A stretch of 64,000 nucleotides of DNA, from contig OW240916.1 in the NCBI GenBank assembly GCA_933207985.1, positions 315,807,356-315,871,355 on the forward strand, in the 5' to 3' direction. A model generated the notes under the pieces. That model did no database searches. It saw nothing but the letters and a program-made list of their open reading frames with translations, and had not been told where the DNA came from. Below, one piece after another: positions 38,982-51,315 of the stretch (the stretch's first letter is position 1; the number at the start of each line of letters is the position of its first letter). The translations under genes and the position numbers were made by a program. The DNA is from Pelobates cultripes (lineage: Eukaryota > Chordata > Amphibia > Anura > Pelobatidae).

Positions 38982-40530
38982 AAATCACATTCCTGTATAT
39001 AATATAAAAAGGAGTGGTACAGGCAACTAGGATACATGCTCTACGTTACAGTCCTGATAATACAAACATAATGCGCACAGGATGATTTCACAACACATGG
39101 ATTGTAAGCTTTTCTGTTATTGTCGCTTGTACCTACCTTATTGTTGACTGAACTAACACTGATGCATACTTAAAATCATGTAAACCTTCCACTCAAAAAA
39201 AAAAAAAAAAAATTTATAAAATCCACACTAAAATATTCAAGCAGGGATTAAAGTTGTAGAATGCTTCCAAATCAACACTTATGGTCTAAAGTTTGTGATT
39301 TCATTTTCAACTAATTTTCAACGCAAGTGTGCTCTTTAGGGTAACTAACAAGGTTCGACAGCATAGCTTAAAGCTCCACAGTAAACAAAATATAATATAT
39401 ATCCATCCATATAAAGCACCCCCGTTATATGCAACAGGAACACATTGAGTTACTCTTCTACTAGCCGGAATGCATGTGCTTCATTCAATGTACATTCAAA
39501 GCAGAATCACCACCTATTCTTGATAGATTATATTTAACATTATGGTTAATGGAACTCCAGGTCTCATGCCCCAAGCATTTTAGAAATGTGGACATAAAAC
39601 GTGGGATTTGAAAATAAAAAACGGGGCGCATGAAATGGGGTACAGTAGTGTACTACAGGAAGATTAGGAATTATTTAGAGTTCGGGTTTGTTAGAATACT
39701 TAGAATTAGGTGGCATTAAGCATTAGGCGTAATGTTAAAACACACAAAATTCATTTGGAAAATACAAACTATAACAATGCTACTAAAATAAAATAAAAAT
39801 TCACTATAATAATTAATACTAAAAATGTCATTTGTAAAAAAAAAAAAAATTAAATAAAAAAATACTAAACTATACTTTATTTTCAGAGTTTTTAGTACAA
39901 TTTCTTTGTTATCAGCAGCTACACGGGTGGAGTTTAGTGTTCTACATAATCATTTGTAATGTCAGTTAGGTACATTATAAATTATTTCATTTGGTTTCAA
40001 TATATTTAATGTCTCCTTTCTGTGTCCTGAGACGAGAAGAGGTTGTTCTTTTTTTCAAACACACAAAATATCTAGCGTGTCTTTTGTCCTGTTGCTTAGC
40101 AACCAATGTGTTATAAACGCATACCTTCCTGCTTCCCTGTTCTCCGTAGTAATCTGGGGATGGAAGTTTCATAGAAAGTCTCATGAATATTCATACAGAG
40201 CATTCCTCGAACCAGAATCCCCGAACTGCACTATTTTCATATCCTTAAATCCACTAAACCTTCAGAATGTTATTGTATCAGAACTCTACAGACTTGAGAC
40301 ACAAAGAAAAAGAAAAAAAAAAAAAATCCACCTCTTAAAACTGATGAGCAGTTAGAGTCAAACTTACACAAAAATATTGTCTTTTCTCTACGCATTTTAC
40401 TAAAATCCTTTTAGGTGGGGAGTATTTCAGCTTTCTTTGGCCTTAGGTTTTAAATTCACTTTGAGTTTACTTGGAATTTCTAACAAATTTCTAACTCTTT
40501 TTCAAGGACGGTCTAAGCATCAAAATTATC
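38982..40530. other. Nothing recognised
   Basis: AT-rich with A-runs at 39195-39212 and 39836-39850. No exon or transposon ends. Confidence 0.4.
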
Positions 40531-40940
40531 TTAAAGGGACGCTGTAGTCACTATAACTACTTTATCTCACTTAAGTGGTTATAGTGTCTGAAGGCTTTTT
40601 TCTTCCATTCAGTTTTAAATCATTTTTATTGCTAAACAAGAGTCCCCTCTGTGCTGCTTGGTCTAATGAGGAAGCATCGGCCAGAGCAGCAATGGGCAGT
40701 CGCAATTGGCTGAGAGTATCAGCTGTTTGCAGCCAGTCACAGTGCCCAGGAATTTCTATAGAATTCTAAGGAAAAGTACAATGTCTCCCTAAACCATACC
40801 ATTTGGGGCAGGGCTGTGGGTGGCCAGGGACCCTCACTGGCTGTTTTGAAAATGGTAGAACACTAAACGAAAAGAGGACTCCATGCACTATAAGCCATTT
40901 AATGAGATAAAATGGTTATAATGCCTACAATGTCCCTGTC
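40531..40940. mobile_element. T2-type MITE, diverged right end
   Basis: TTAA at 40531, terminus agggacgctgtagtcacta; the subterminal hairpin aagtggttatagtg is visible. The right end (atgcctacaatgtccctg) has lost the TTTAA. Confidence 0.65.
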
Positions 40941-41672
40941 ACAAAATTATCTGGGGGCATGGGACACGGTACCCGCAGCCTTGCAGATGTAAACCGTGCA
41001 ATTTCTGAGACCAGACTAAGTGTAAATAATCTATTTTACGTCCAGTATCAGCGCATGCACAATATGCAGTTGTCGATGCGGTGTGTGTGCGTGCGTCCAA
41101 TTATTCGCGATCTAAATCCCTGCTTCCAGTCTGATTACACATTGGGTAAAGGGTTGGCTGTTGGCCAGGTTACAGGGAAGGTGGTGGAAGCACTGCTGGG
41201 GAGGTTATATGATGTGGAAGGAAATCAGTGCCGGTGAAGGATTTTTGCCAGGGATTAGGGTACTGGGGAGCATATTTGGTGTGGAAGATGGGGGTGTTGA
41301 TCAGTACATGAATGAATTCCCATTTTAAAACACATGCTTTTAATATATGTGTGTTTTCTATCCCCTCTTTAGTGCACTTTGTTGCTATATGTTGGTGGTG
41401 TTAATAAGGGTCTGATGTTTTATTGGGCCATGTGCCAAACCATGCTTCTCCTTAGGAAAGTATTCAATTATATCCTATGGGCTCCCGTGTCACATGACAG
41501 AGTTTTACTGTGTTAGTGCAGCGATAAACTCCTCTAGTGGCTGACAGGATGACAACCACTAGAAGTGGATTTAATCCTGCAGTCTAATCATTTCAGTTTA
41601 TACAAAACTGCAATAGTTTACATTTAGTGGTTAAAAGTGAAAGGACAATGCACCCAATGCCCCACTTCATAG
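40941..41672. other. Nothing recognised
   Basis: Mixed composition; traces of MITE-like motifs at 41530-41570 (cctctagtggctgac). No coding match. Confidence 0.35.
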
Positions 41673-41846
41673 ATCAGAGTGGGGTCCACCAACCAGGTAG
41701 GGAGATCAGAGTGGGGACCACCAACCAGGTAGGGAGATCAGAGTGGGGACCACCAGCCGGGTAGGGAGATCAGAGTGGGGACCACCAACCGGGTAGGGAG
41801 ATCAGAGTGGGGACCAACAACCGGGTAGGGAGATCAGAGTGGGAAC
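41673..41846. repeat. 32-bp minisatellite, about 5.4 copies
   Basis: The unit atcagagtgggga followed by ccaccaaccgggtaggg repeats at 41673, 41705, 41737, 41769 and 41801 with few substitutions (accagg or ccgggt variants). Confidence 0.93.
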
Positions 41847-41849
41847 TAG

Positions 41850-43130
41850 CCTTTAAACATTGATTTGTGAGTGGAAGCAACCCATTGGGCAGTTTTTTTC
41901 ATTCTGTTTTTGGAATTAAAAGATTGGTTGAGGCATAAAGGGAAACTTAAAAATAAGTTTTATTACTCTTCATCTAAAAAAGGTCTTAATTTGGACTCTG
42001 AGCATTTATCACAAGAAGGCATTAAAAATACCCCAAATCCGAATTTTGTTCAGCAAACTTTGAGTTGTTGACATAAGAAAATTTTAATCTTAGCATCTTC
42101 AAAAGGTAGCAATCATTTTATAAAATGACAGATAATGATTATAAAAAGCGTTTACTTGTAATTGTATGTTTTTCAGCCTAACCAGCAATGTCCCATGTGA
42201 AACCAGACTTGTGTCAGTCAAAGCTTTCTTTCAATATTCCTAGTGCATGCCTGCCTACTTCTGACATGATGTACAGAAAACATCTCAAAACCCTACCTTT
42301 AAAGTCTTATTCTTCATCAACCATCATGGCTCAGTAGGGACGTAAATGTCAAGACAAATTAGGACAACACAATTTCCTCAGCTAATAAGTCTATCAGTCA
42401 ACAAACCAAACATGATAGGTTTCTGCGGGATAAAATATATATTAACAATGGATCTACATAATATAACAAGGAATAAACAAGCCAGACAACAGATTGCTTT
42501 GATGAACACACAGCACACTTTGAGGACGACCGCAAAAAGCTAAATTTAATGGATAATTCTTAAAAATAAATCACACTAGCCAAAGCTAGATCACACAGGC
42601 CACAAATTCAGCAATTTGTGGTTTTACGGTTCTAGAAACCAAAGCCTAAATATTAATGTTCTGTAAATATTACCAGAATATAAAGGTAATTTTTCAGCAC
42701 AGTAACAATAGGAAATAGGTAGTGCAGACAATGGTAATAAAGATCTCAACTCTAAAAGTGTGCTGGTGTAAGAGAAGTGTGTGTTGATACATATTTAGCA
42801 AAATGGCACCAAAACTTTTAAATAAATATAGTTTTTGTTGGGTGATTTTTTTTCATTTTTTTCACAATGCAAACAATTTATTAATTTCCCACCACTTTTT
42901 CCAACGGTTTCTCCTCTTTGTTTCCCACCACTCTAAAATGTGCTGGTCTTTTGAAATGAGGATTTCGATAAAACCCATCAGGGTTCTATTATACAGGACA
43001 CCAGCAATGTTTAGAATGCCAAGTGAGATCTGAAAAGTGATGGTTAAATCCCACTATTATTTTGAATACTTTGATAAATCTCCCAAAACATAGCACAATG
43101 TGTTTTTGTTTATGTGCTATGTGTGCTTTG
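41850..43130. other. AT-rich stretch, nothing recognised
   Basis: Short open frames only, no splice-flanked protein-like segment. Confidence 0.4.
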
Positions 43131-43425
43131 AATGCAAGCTGGATGTATTTGTGCGGATACAGGTTTCATAAATGTGCGCTTAGGTTTGCTCATAAACCTG
43201 AAGTGCGCTGGTGCAAGTTAAGAGTGTGTGTGTGTATATAACCACTGGTGCACATTTAATGAGTGTGCATTTGTGTGTTGATGAAAGCTGAATGAGTGTG
43301 CATTGATGTTAGTGAAATGACTGAGTGTGTGTGCAAGCTAAGTCAGTGAGTATGTGTGTGTTTGCTGGTGTAGTGTGGAGAGTGCATTGGTTATAGTGTG
43401 TGTGTCTGTATATGTCTGTAACAGT
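43131..43425. repeat. GT-rich degenerate minisatellite
   Basis: Loose units of gtgtgcatttgtg, tgaatgagtgtgc and gtgtgtgt recur across about 300 bp. Confidence 0.6.
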
Positions 43426-43429
43426 ATCG

Positions 43430-43768
43430 GGGCACTATAATCACTAAAAACAACTACAGATTGATGAAGTGGTTCTGGTGTCTAAAGCATGTCCCTGCAG
43501 GCTTTTCAATGTTCCCCATAGAGATTCATTAGTGAAGCGAAGCATTTTGCCATGCATGCACAATAGCCTCCTAATGCTTTACTATGACAAAGTCTGATGA
43601 TCTCAGCCATGGAGTCGGGGCCAGCCGTAGCGAGACCGGTGTGGCGATGGAGAAAAGGCAAGAAGAAACTTTTTCACTCGCCAGAGACTGGGGCCCTAAA
43701 CATTTATTTCAGAACTAATTGTTAGAAATACTTGTTTGTATCCCTAACACTATATAGTGTTCCTTTAA
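43430..43768. mobile_element. T2-type MITE, subfamily A, shortened
   Basis: Left end ggggcactataatcactaaa, right end atagtgttcctttaa with TTAA 43765-43768. The interior has gcatgtccctgcaggctttt as in other subfamily A copies. Confidence 0.7.
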
Positions 43769-44579
43769 TAATTTAGACATCACAAGAAAAAAAAAAAAAA
43801 AAAAACACTACTTTTCTGTGATATCACTTATATTACTGTATTAAAATGTCTAATTCTACAGGACTTTATATCCCGATTACAAGTGATGGCGTGTTGAAAA
43901 CAAGTCATACTAGCTGCCTGGAAGTTCATTAAAAAAAAAAAAAAGGTAATCGTATTTGCCGTACTGTCATAGTCTTTCATTAATTTAATTAAAATGTTCG
44001 TAAGTGTATGAAAGATGAGCCCCCGTTTCGTGGTTAGACAGCAGGTCCCACGAGGGGCCGAAACTGTTGGTCTCATCTGTATAAACCCTGGAGAAATGTC
44101 TAATCCATTCTGGTGATGTGGCAGTAATTCCGAAAACTCGTTAATTTATGGCTGGAGCGGTGAAGCCCTTTGTTCCTTTTAAGGCCAGAATCAGTGCCTT
44201 CCTAGGAATAAGACTAAAGAAAATGAATGCATTATTGCTGAAACGATTTCACTGCATTTACATATAAATAAAAATAAATGACAGATTTTGTTTGCTATCT
44301 CTATGTCAATCAACAAGCACTCAAACAATCCATTCATAGAAAACAGATACTTTATAATTCCCTTTGGGTACACACAGACATAGCAGGGAGAAAGACACAA
44401 GCAATGTTTCTATAATAAGGAAAAAGGGAGATATATACAGACAGTAGACAGACCGACCGATGCTTACATTTTGGAAGGATTAACTGGAATTGATCATCAT
44501 GTTTGTAACACAGAGAAACATAAAACTCTCATTAGCTAAAAGTGACTCTGAAGTCACAGGGAAACAATGAAGTTTCTCC
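43769..44579. other. Nothing recognised
   Basis: AT-rich with A-runs at about 43788-43805 and 43930-43945. Confidence 0.4.
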
Positions 44580-45540
44580 TTGCTCTGTTCTATCTGAATG
44601 AACAAGGACAAAGGCCCAGGCAAGTAGGGGGTTGCGGAGAGCGAGTATATCCCTCCAAAACGTGTTTGTTTGTTTTGGCTGTTGATCCAAAAGAAGGCAA
44701 AAAACCTATTCTGAAGCGCTTCCAATTTTGCAAACTAGGAAAAAAATTCCCTCTTGACCCCAAAATAGCAGTCAGATGTCTAATTAGTGGGGTAATAGCT
44801 GCTTGATCCAAGGAGACATTATATCCCTGTATGTAATGTTTTTGCAAATATTTATCCAATTGCACTTTAAACATCTGTATGGACTGATAAAACCACCTCT
44901 TCAGGCAGAGAATTCCATATCCATATTGCTCTTACTGTAAAAAAAAAAAAAAAATTAAAAAAAATAAATAAATAAAATAAAAAACACACACGCTTTTATT
45001 TGCCTTAGATGAAATCTCCTTTCTTCCAGCCAAAATGCGTGACCTTGTGTCCTGTGTATAGCCCTGTTTATGAATAGATTTCCAGATAAAGATTTGTACT
45101 GGCCCCGAATATATTTGCATAATGTTTTCATATCCCCTCTCAGGCACCCTTTTTCCAAACTAAAAAGATTTACATTTTTTTAACCTTTCTACGTAACTAA
45201 AATGCTCCAGTCCTTTTATCAATTTTGTAGCTCGTCTCTGCACTTTTTCTAGTGCCATAATATCCTTCTTTAGAACAGGTGCCCAAAAATTGCACAGCAT
45301 ATTCAAGGTGTGATCCGGCGATTTATAAAGAGGCAAAATTATATTTTCATCTGGAGAATTTATGCCCCTATTTATACATGACAAAACCTTACTGGCCTTA
45401 GCAACTGCAGATTGACATTGCATATTGCTGCCTAATTTGTGGTCTATAACAATTCTCAAATCCTTCTCGTGTGTGGTTATCCCTAATTCACTACCATTTA
45501 GGGTGTAAGCAGATAGCAACTGTTCTGAAACATATCTGTA
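44580..45540 (-). mobile_element. L2/CR1-type LINE remnant, RT C-terminus and 3' UTR
   Basis: The minus-strand frame contains THEKDLRIVIDHKLGS, then FWAPVLKKDIMALEKVQRR and ATKLIKGLEHFSYVERL. These match the conserved segment after the reverse transcriptase palm in CR1/L2 LINEs (EKDLGV..D.KL; VQRRATK.I.GLE..SY..RL). At lower coordinates comes the 3' region with ttccatatccatattgctc, also typical of this group. The frame is broken before the terminus and A-rich tracts interrupt it. It is a 5'-truncated, inactive copy. Confidence 0.85.
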
Positions 45541-45559
45541 AGCTCCTTTGAGCAGGATT

Positions 45560-45692
45560 CTCTTCAACCTATAAGTCCTGTAAGTGTTTGTAATGGTCCT
45601 ATTTATAGTTAAATCACCCCCCCTTATAATATTATTAAGCACTACAGAATCTGTTGGCACTATATAAGTGGCAATAATAATAATAATAATAA
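45560..45692 (+). mobile_element. L2-like 3' tail ending in (TAA)n
   Basis: The pattern aagcactacagaatctgttg, then gcactatataa and (aat)n, is the common 3' tail of frog L2-like repeats. It lies on the opposite strand to the adjacent LINE remnant. A reverse-complement relative is at 59857. Confidence 0.65.
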
Positions 45693-46007
45693 GATCAAAC
45701 TGCTGTGGACTCCAATTCCCATAAACCTTAGTAGTTATTCGGTAATAGCAGTGCTCCCTAGCTGAGGAGTCAAAGGTCAGTCATTACAGGTCTACAGTAG
45801 CCGCAGACAATCAATCCCTCCCTGCAGCTCTGGTTGCCCTTAAACACTCATGATTGATTGCTGCCATTAAAAGGCCATATCTCTTGTTTAGTTCAGATGC
45901 GAGTAATAAAACTGCAGCTTTGTAAAGGCACCCGTCATCCCGGTCAAGATGCACGCTGAGGGATAGAGCTCGTGGAAAGGTTTAGAAGGGCCTTTATAAA
46001 ATTTGTG
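45693..46007. other. Unclassified sequence before the snapback element
   Basis: No clear features except the first copy of the target duplication at its right end (45993-46007). Confidence 0.4.
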
Positions 46008-46274
46008 TATAGGTAATGGACATGCACACGGTCCCTTGTCCTGGAATCCTGGGTGCAATAGGCTGGATAAGCCCCAGTACCAAAGGGACCAAATATCAAA
46101 TATAAATGTAGAAAAGAATCCAGGCACTCCAAGGTATTTCAACAAATAGGAAATTTTATTGGACCCAAGCACCAAAAACCAAAGTTTCGACCCCTTAGGG
46201 CCTTTTTGGTGCTTAGGTCCAATAAAATTGCCTATTTGTTGGAATACCTTGGAGTGCCTGGATTCTTTTCTACA
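46008..46274 (-). mobile_element. 267-bp snapback insertion, 15-bp target duplication
   Basis: The exact 15-bp sequence tttataaaatttgtg flanks it at 45993-46007 and 46275-46289, which indicates target-primed insertion. Its right two-thirds is a giant hairpin: 46104-46178 pairs with 46203-46277 (75-bp arms, 3 mismatches, 24-base loop). The loop carries ccttaggg, and gtttcgacccctta precedes it. The gtcgaaac... ccaataaa... gtgcctggattctttt pattern on the minus strand resembles a common frog retroelement 3' end; class uncertain. The inverted arrangement resembles a twin-priming product. Confidence 0.8.
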
Positions 46275-46289
46275 TTTATAAAATTTGTG

Positions 46290-47754
46290 ACATATTTCAT
46301 AGTGTGTGATAACCGAGCAGTTAATATGAGGCAGGGCCAGTAACCTTCGGACAATCTGAACGCCGTGGATTTGGCTTTCGGTGCCCACTTGGCTTGAAAG
46401 TTGTACACAGAAGCCAGTTGCAAATTGCTTCTTTAAGCAGAGAAATGTCAAACAGTTATAAGTTTATAAAACGCAGTCGATTGAAATGAATATGTATATT
46501 CACTGTATTTGTGAATTTGTGGTTACTCTATTTTTTTTTATTTTGTTAACATTGCCAGTGACAACATGCTGTGAAAAATAATTAGTTCCAAAAATAAAAT
46601 CGAATCAGAAGTGAATTAGTTTATCAGCAAATCTCTATATATTGCACCAATGTTTGGATCTGGTCATTTCGATCTTTATGATTAGATGAAAGTCTTGATA
46701 AATTAGGAACAGCGAACAAACTGGTAAGTATTTTTTGTACTGAAAACATTAATATGGTGATAAATATTTACACTACTGCTTTTACGGGGGAACCATCACC
46801 TTCCACAGTTTTCAATATTATGTCAACTAATTCCCTATATTTTGCAAATGTGTTTGTGAGATCTTAAAAATAAAACTAAATGCAGACAGTCGCACCCCCT
46901 GTATTTATACCTATCCTAGTACTGACTGCGTCAATCATGGTTCTGATCTGTCCTTTTCACCTGGTAGACAGCATAGAGAGAGCACAGACAGAGAGAAGAA
47001 ACACAAAACACATTTCAGTCTCTCCTCCTCGAAACCCACCCCGACTGTGCCCTTACTGAAATGGACAGTGAAATCAGTTTGTAAATCTTTAATATACATT
47101 TAAATGAAAATACAGAAACGCCTGAACAGGGGTTAATAAGTTATGGGTGAATTTCAAGGTTTTATTTAATAGCAGCATTGAGTAAATTTTTGATAAGTGG
47201 CAGTTCCCCTTTAAGAAGTTACCCACAATGTATCTACACAAATTGTATGTATAATGTCCAATATAATTCCCCTATTCTGTCCTATGTCACAGACAAATGG
47301 TTGGTTGGATGCCTTCCTAGCACTAGACATCAGGATTAGAACAATGACATTTAGACACAGGATAGAGAATTTCTACAAATTGAGATTCACAGTTAATAAA
47401 GCACCTATAATAATGTATAAACCTACCTCTAAAACACACACACACACAGCCAGTCATCGTGAAGAAGTAGGCTGGAGTGCAGTTAAGTCCCCCCAATACC
47501 AAATGCATAACCGTTTGGCACCTGCATAACTCCATGACCAAAGGGTTAATTATTTTACAGAATCTAATTGCCCTCCTCATTCACACAATGAGATAGAGGC
47601 TTGGGTAGAACTGCTGTAAACCAAATCAACCCCCATAAATAAATACATACAAAAACACAACTACACACCTTTTTTACTTTATGAATGATGCTTTGATGGG
47701 TGCATCTTCAATTTATTACATACAATAATGGTTACTGATAGAGGTTTGGAGGTA
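46290..47754. other. Nothing recognised
   Basis: A CA microsatellite at about 47431-47449. The cagttcccctttaag motif near 47200 could be one end of an old MITE. Confidence 0.4.
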
Positions 47755-48310
47755 AAGGGACACTATAGTCACCAAAACCACTACTATGTATTGGTTTTGG
47801 GCTGTAGATTATGTCCCTGCAGGCTTTTCAATGTAAACACTGACTTTTCAGAAACCCCCGGTCTACAACCCAGAGGCTCCATTGCCCATATTGCAAGCCA
47901 CAACAGTGATGATATCAGGCTCACTAGAGTTGGAGCACTCTTGTAATGGCGGACGCCATGTGCGCACCAAGCTGAATCGGACATGTGCAAGGTTCTTGAG
48001 CAGGCTGCGTGAACGAGTGACCTCACCCATGCAGACTGTTCGTGCTCACCATCCGTCGACATTGGAGAGAAAGTGGCTGCAAATCCCACGGGAGTCAGAA
48101 ATAGCTCGTCAAGCCTGGGTGCTGGGAGACCATGTCTGAGACTTTATACACTGACAGGCAAGCAGATGAGGTCATCATGGGCACCACTAGGCTTTGCCTT
48201 TCTCCTCAAAGATGCACAGCCCTGGCAACTTTCACAGTGGAGCAAAAAGTTATGCTGGTTCCAGTGGGTGAATAAGCTGCCCTCAGAGGGCACAGGCTGA
48301 GCTGAACTGT
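47755..48310. repeat. MITE left end joined to unclassified repeat
   Basis: 47755-47860 is a subfamily A left end (taaagggacactatagtcac, tatgtccctgcaggctttt). From about 47870 the sequence changes to a GC-richer block with 75-85-codon plus-strand frames that I cannot assign. No right TTAA end is visible before 48310. Confidence 0.4.
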
Positions 48311-48414
48311 CCTGCACTCCTGTTTAGTATCTTGTTTTAAGTTTGTTTTATGCTCTTTATATTGGAGTGGTGTGACTATGTCTCATATGGTTGGTTTCCC
48401 CCTTTTAAAAGAAC

Positions 48415-48874
48415 CACTATAGGCACCCAGACCACTCACTTCAGCTCAGTGAAGTGGTCTGGGTGCTAGGTCCCTCTAATTTTAACCCTGCAGCTGAAAA
48501 CATAGTTTCAGAGAACTGCAGGGTTAATCTAGCTTCTAGTGGCTGTCTCCCTTACAGCCACTTGAGGCGATTAACACAGAGTTAAAAAAAAAAAAAAAAA
48601 AAAAAACACACAACACTTATTTGATGCTGGACATCCTCACGGAGTCCAGCGTCAAAGATCCCCATAGGAAAGCCTCTGGCCGCGCATGCGCATTTGGCTC
48701 CACTCAGGAGCTGATGTCGATGGAGGAGGAGAGGTCACCAGCACCAAAGAAGTGCTGGATTAAGGAAAGCAAATAAATGGTTAATTAACCGTTTATTCGC
48801 CGTGGAAGGGGCCCTAGTCACTGTTTAGGGGACATATACAAATTTGTATTACTAACGCTATAATGTTCCTTTAA
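48415..48874. mobile_element. T2-type MITE, subfamily B/C relative
   Basis: TTAA at 48415-48418 and 48871-48874. The left hairpin is gcacccagaccac... gtggtctgggtgc. The interior includes cttctagtggctgtctccc, an A-run at 48582-48605 and catcctcacggagtccagcg, the last shared with subfamily C. Confidence 0.75.
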
Positions 48875-49170
48875 TTTAATTCTTTGTGCTCCGCTAGCCA
48901 CTATAAAACCACTAGATTGAAGCAGGGCCACCAAGGTAAACACAAGCTTGATAATCCAACATGATTTGCCCATCTGTCATATGCTTGTGCACATTATTTT
49001 TAAATAGTCCCAAAAGCAATTTAGTGCATTTTTTTTAAAAAATTCTTACTTTCATAAACGAACGCCTTTGGACTTATGGTCTGTCTTGTTCTAACTAAAA
49101 CAAAAATAAGTGCAGTAATCTTGTGTGACATACGTAGACTAGCTTTATAGTAAATCTATACTTTTGATTC
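48875..49170. other. Nothing recognised
   Basis: AT-rich spacer between a MITE and the Tc1-type transposon. Confidence 0.4.
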
Positions 49171-50503
49171 TACACCCTGTTCCAAGTTATTATGCAAATT
49201 GTATTTAAGTGTCACAAAGATTAAATAATTTGTTTTTCAGTTTGAACATGAGATATTTCACGAAAACGTAAGCATGATCATCGCACTATTAAGAGATTTG
49301 TGGCTGATTCAGAGCACAGACGAGTTCGTGCAGATAAAGGCACATTGAGGAAGATTTCTGCCAGATCCATGCATCGGATCAAGAGAGCAGCTGCTAAAAT
49401 ACCATTACATAGCAGCAAACAGATATTTAAGACTGCTGGTGCCTCTGGAGTCCCACACACATCCAGGTGTAGAGTCCTCCAGAGTCTTGCAACTGTGCAT
49501 AAACCTTCTATTCAGCCACCAGTAACCAATGCTCACAAGCAGAAATGGCTGCATTGGGCAGAAAAATACATGAAGACTAATTTTCAAACAGTCCTGTTCA
49601 TTGACGAGTGCCGTGCAACCCTGGATGGTCCAGATGTATGGAGTAGTGGATGGTTGGCGGACGGTCACCCTGTTTCAACAAGGCTGCGACGGAGCTGTGG
49701 TGGAGTCATGTTTTGGGCCAGAATCATGGGTCGAGAGCTGGTCGGCCCCTTTAGGGTCCCCAAAGGTGTAAAGATGACCTCTGCAAAGTATGTGGAGTTT
49801 CTGACTGACCACTTTCTTCCCTGGAACAGAAGGAAGAACTATGATTTCCATAATAAAATCATCTTCATGCATGACAATGCACCATCTCATGCTGCAAAGA
49901 ATACCTCTGCATCAATGGCTGCTATGGGGTTAAAAGGAGAGAAATTCATGGTGTAGCCTCCATCCTCCCCTGACCTCAATCCTATTGAGAACCTTTGGAG
50001 CATCCTCAAGCAAAAGATCTGAGGGTGGGAGGCAGTTTACATCCAAACAGCAGCTCTGGGAGGCTATTCTGACATATTGCAAACAAATTCAAGCAGAAAC
50101 TGCCCCAAAATTCACACTTGTGAAGCTGCTATCAAATAAGAGGCCCTATGTTAAAATGTAACGTGACCTGTTAAAATGTTTAAAAAGTTAAAATGTTGTT
50201 AGAAGTTTGATTGAAATAGCCTTTTGATTTCAGTAAATATACTGCAAACACAACAAAAGAAAATTTTCAGTTCTTTACAAGCTATAACGTGTTTTGAAAC
50301 TTACTGTGCGTAATAATTTGGAACAGTGCATTGTAAGTTTTTTTATGTTTAAAAAAAAAAATACTGTTATCAGGAGGTTTAATAAAATTAGAATTGTACT
50401 CTTAATAGTTGATAACATGAGAATTATGCTGACTGTTATTTACATCAATTATTTAGGTAAATGAGAAAAATATCATTTGCATAATAATTTGCAACAGGGT
50501 GTA
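49171..50503 (+). mobile_element. Tc1-type transposon, near full length
   Basis: The left end TACACCCTGTTCCAAGTTAT and the right end, whose inverse is TACACCCTGTTGCAAATTAT, are inverted repeats of about 28 bp. Each is bounded by TA, the Tc1/mariner target site. Total length is 1,333 bp, normal for a complete element. A second copy of the terminal motif (taataatttggaacag) lies inside the right end at about 50311-50326. The transposase gene inside is broken, so the copy cannot move itself. No sign of internal deletion. Confidence 0.92.
49261..50161 (+). pseudogene. Tc1-type transposase, DD37E spacing, inactivated
   Basis: The frame runs RKHDHRTIKRF, then the helix-turn-helix region (VPHTSRCRVLQ) and the DDE domain. 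First Asp is in FIDECRATL (49603-49605), second in MHDNAPSH (49873-49875), and the Glu is in SPDLNPIENLW (49987-49989). That leaves 37 residues between second Asp and Glu, rather than the 34 of classic Tc1. A TAG stop (49954-49956) stands where relatives usually have Trp before the P-P-S-S-P-D-L motif. A frameshift near 50020 moves the C-terminus to another frame (FTSKQQLWEAILTYCKQIQA to RPYVKM and stop). The N-terminal start is also lost to a frame change near 49250. All catalytic residues survive. Confidence 0.88.
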
Positions 50504-50847
50504 TGTCTCAACCAGCTTTTACACTTAGCACTGCAAAATAAAGAATTTTAAAAATAAATAAAAATTCTACGATAAATAAGGAATTATATATTGATATAGG
50601 GTACTAAGTGTCCTTTAACGGCAGAACATAAAGCTCACTAAATGAATAGGAGGAAAAATTACTGGTAGATACATGGCACAAACCGAAAAAAAAAAAAATT
50701 AGTTTAAAATTATTATTATAATGAAGAGATTATAGCCGAACGGTCATCTCCCCTCGTTCCTCAGACCCAGTAAACGGTATTTCAATATTTACTGGGGTGA
50801 ACAGAGTATAGAAGGAAAAAAATAAAATGAATAGAATTCTTACGTAC

Positions 50848-51315
50848 CTCTGCTGCTATCCCTGTTACAGCAAGATCGCCATCCAATGATGCCTTAGGTA
50901 TGTGTGTGTTTGCTCCAATACTGTAAGGCTCTGTGGGATAAGTTGGCACTATAGAATCTATCAGAGAAGTTAAACGGGCACACGCACACCCCGCATCTAC
51001 TATAGCAGTGCCAAGACTTTTTTCAACTTGATAATTCTGTTTGTAAATGGGGGACAGTTGACAAGGAAATTCAGTCCAGTGGAATCCCCTGTGTGTGTGG
51101 GTGTTTCCTGGGTTCTTGCTGTCACACCTAAGGTCAGGATTTGGTATTCTTTGGTAACGCGGCCATTTTACCGGTCGGTCAGATGTGACGGAAACCTGTG
51201 GTAAATTCCAGCTTCGTGAATAACCACAGAAAGGAAAAAAGTAATCTCGCTTTAATCTAAATCTCTCACTCACGTGCAGACAGCACTGAGCATTGTGACG
51301 GCAATTAACTCCCAT
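50848..51315 (-). other. Candidate minus-strand exon, unidentified
   Basis: A 177-codon frame opens with ATG at 51315 and is open through a near-perfect donor, gcagag|gtacgtaag, with the exon edge at 50848. A TATA-like agtataaacag lies just upstream on the same strand (about 51350). The peptide (e.g. VDAGCACARLTSLID, ASLDGDLAVTGIAAE) matches nothing I know. It could be an alternative or non-coding first exon of epb41l4a, a lncRNA exon, or chance. Confidence 0.22.

Noticed and set aside
45888..46451. A 187-codon minus-strand open frame
   Set aside because: It spans the snapback insertion and its flanks; the frame crosses the target duplication and has no coherent protein.
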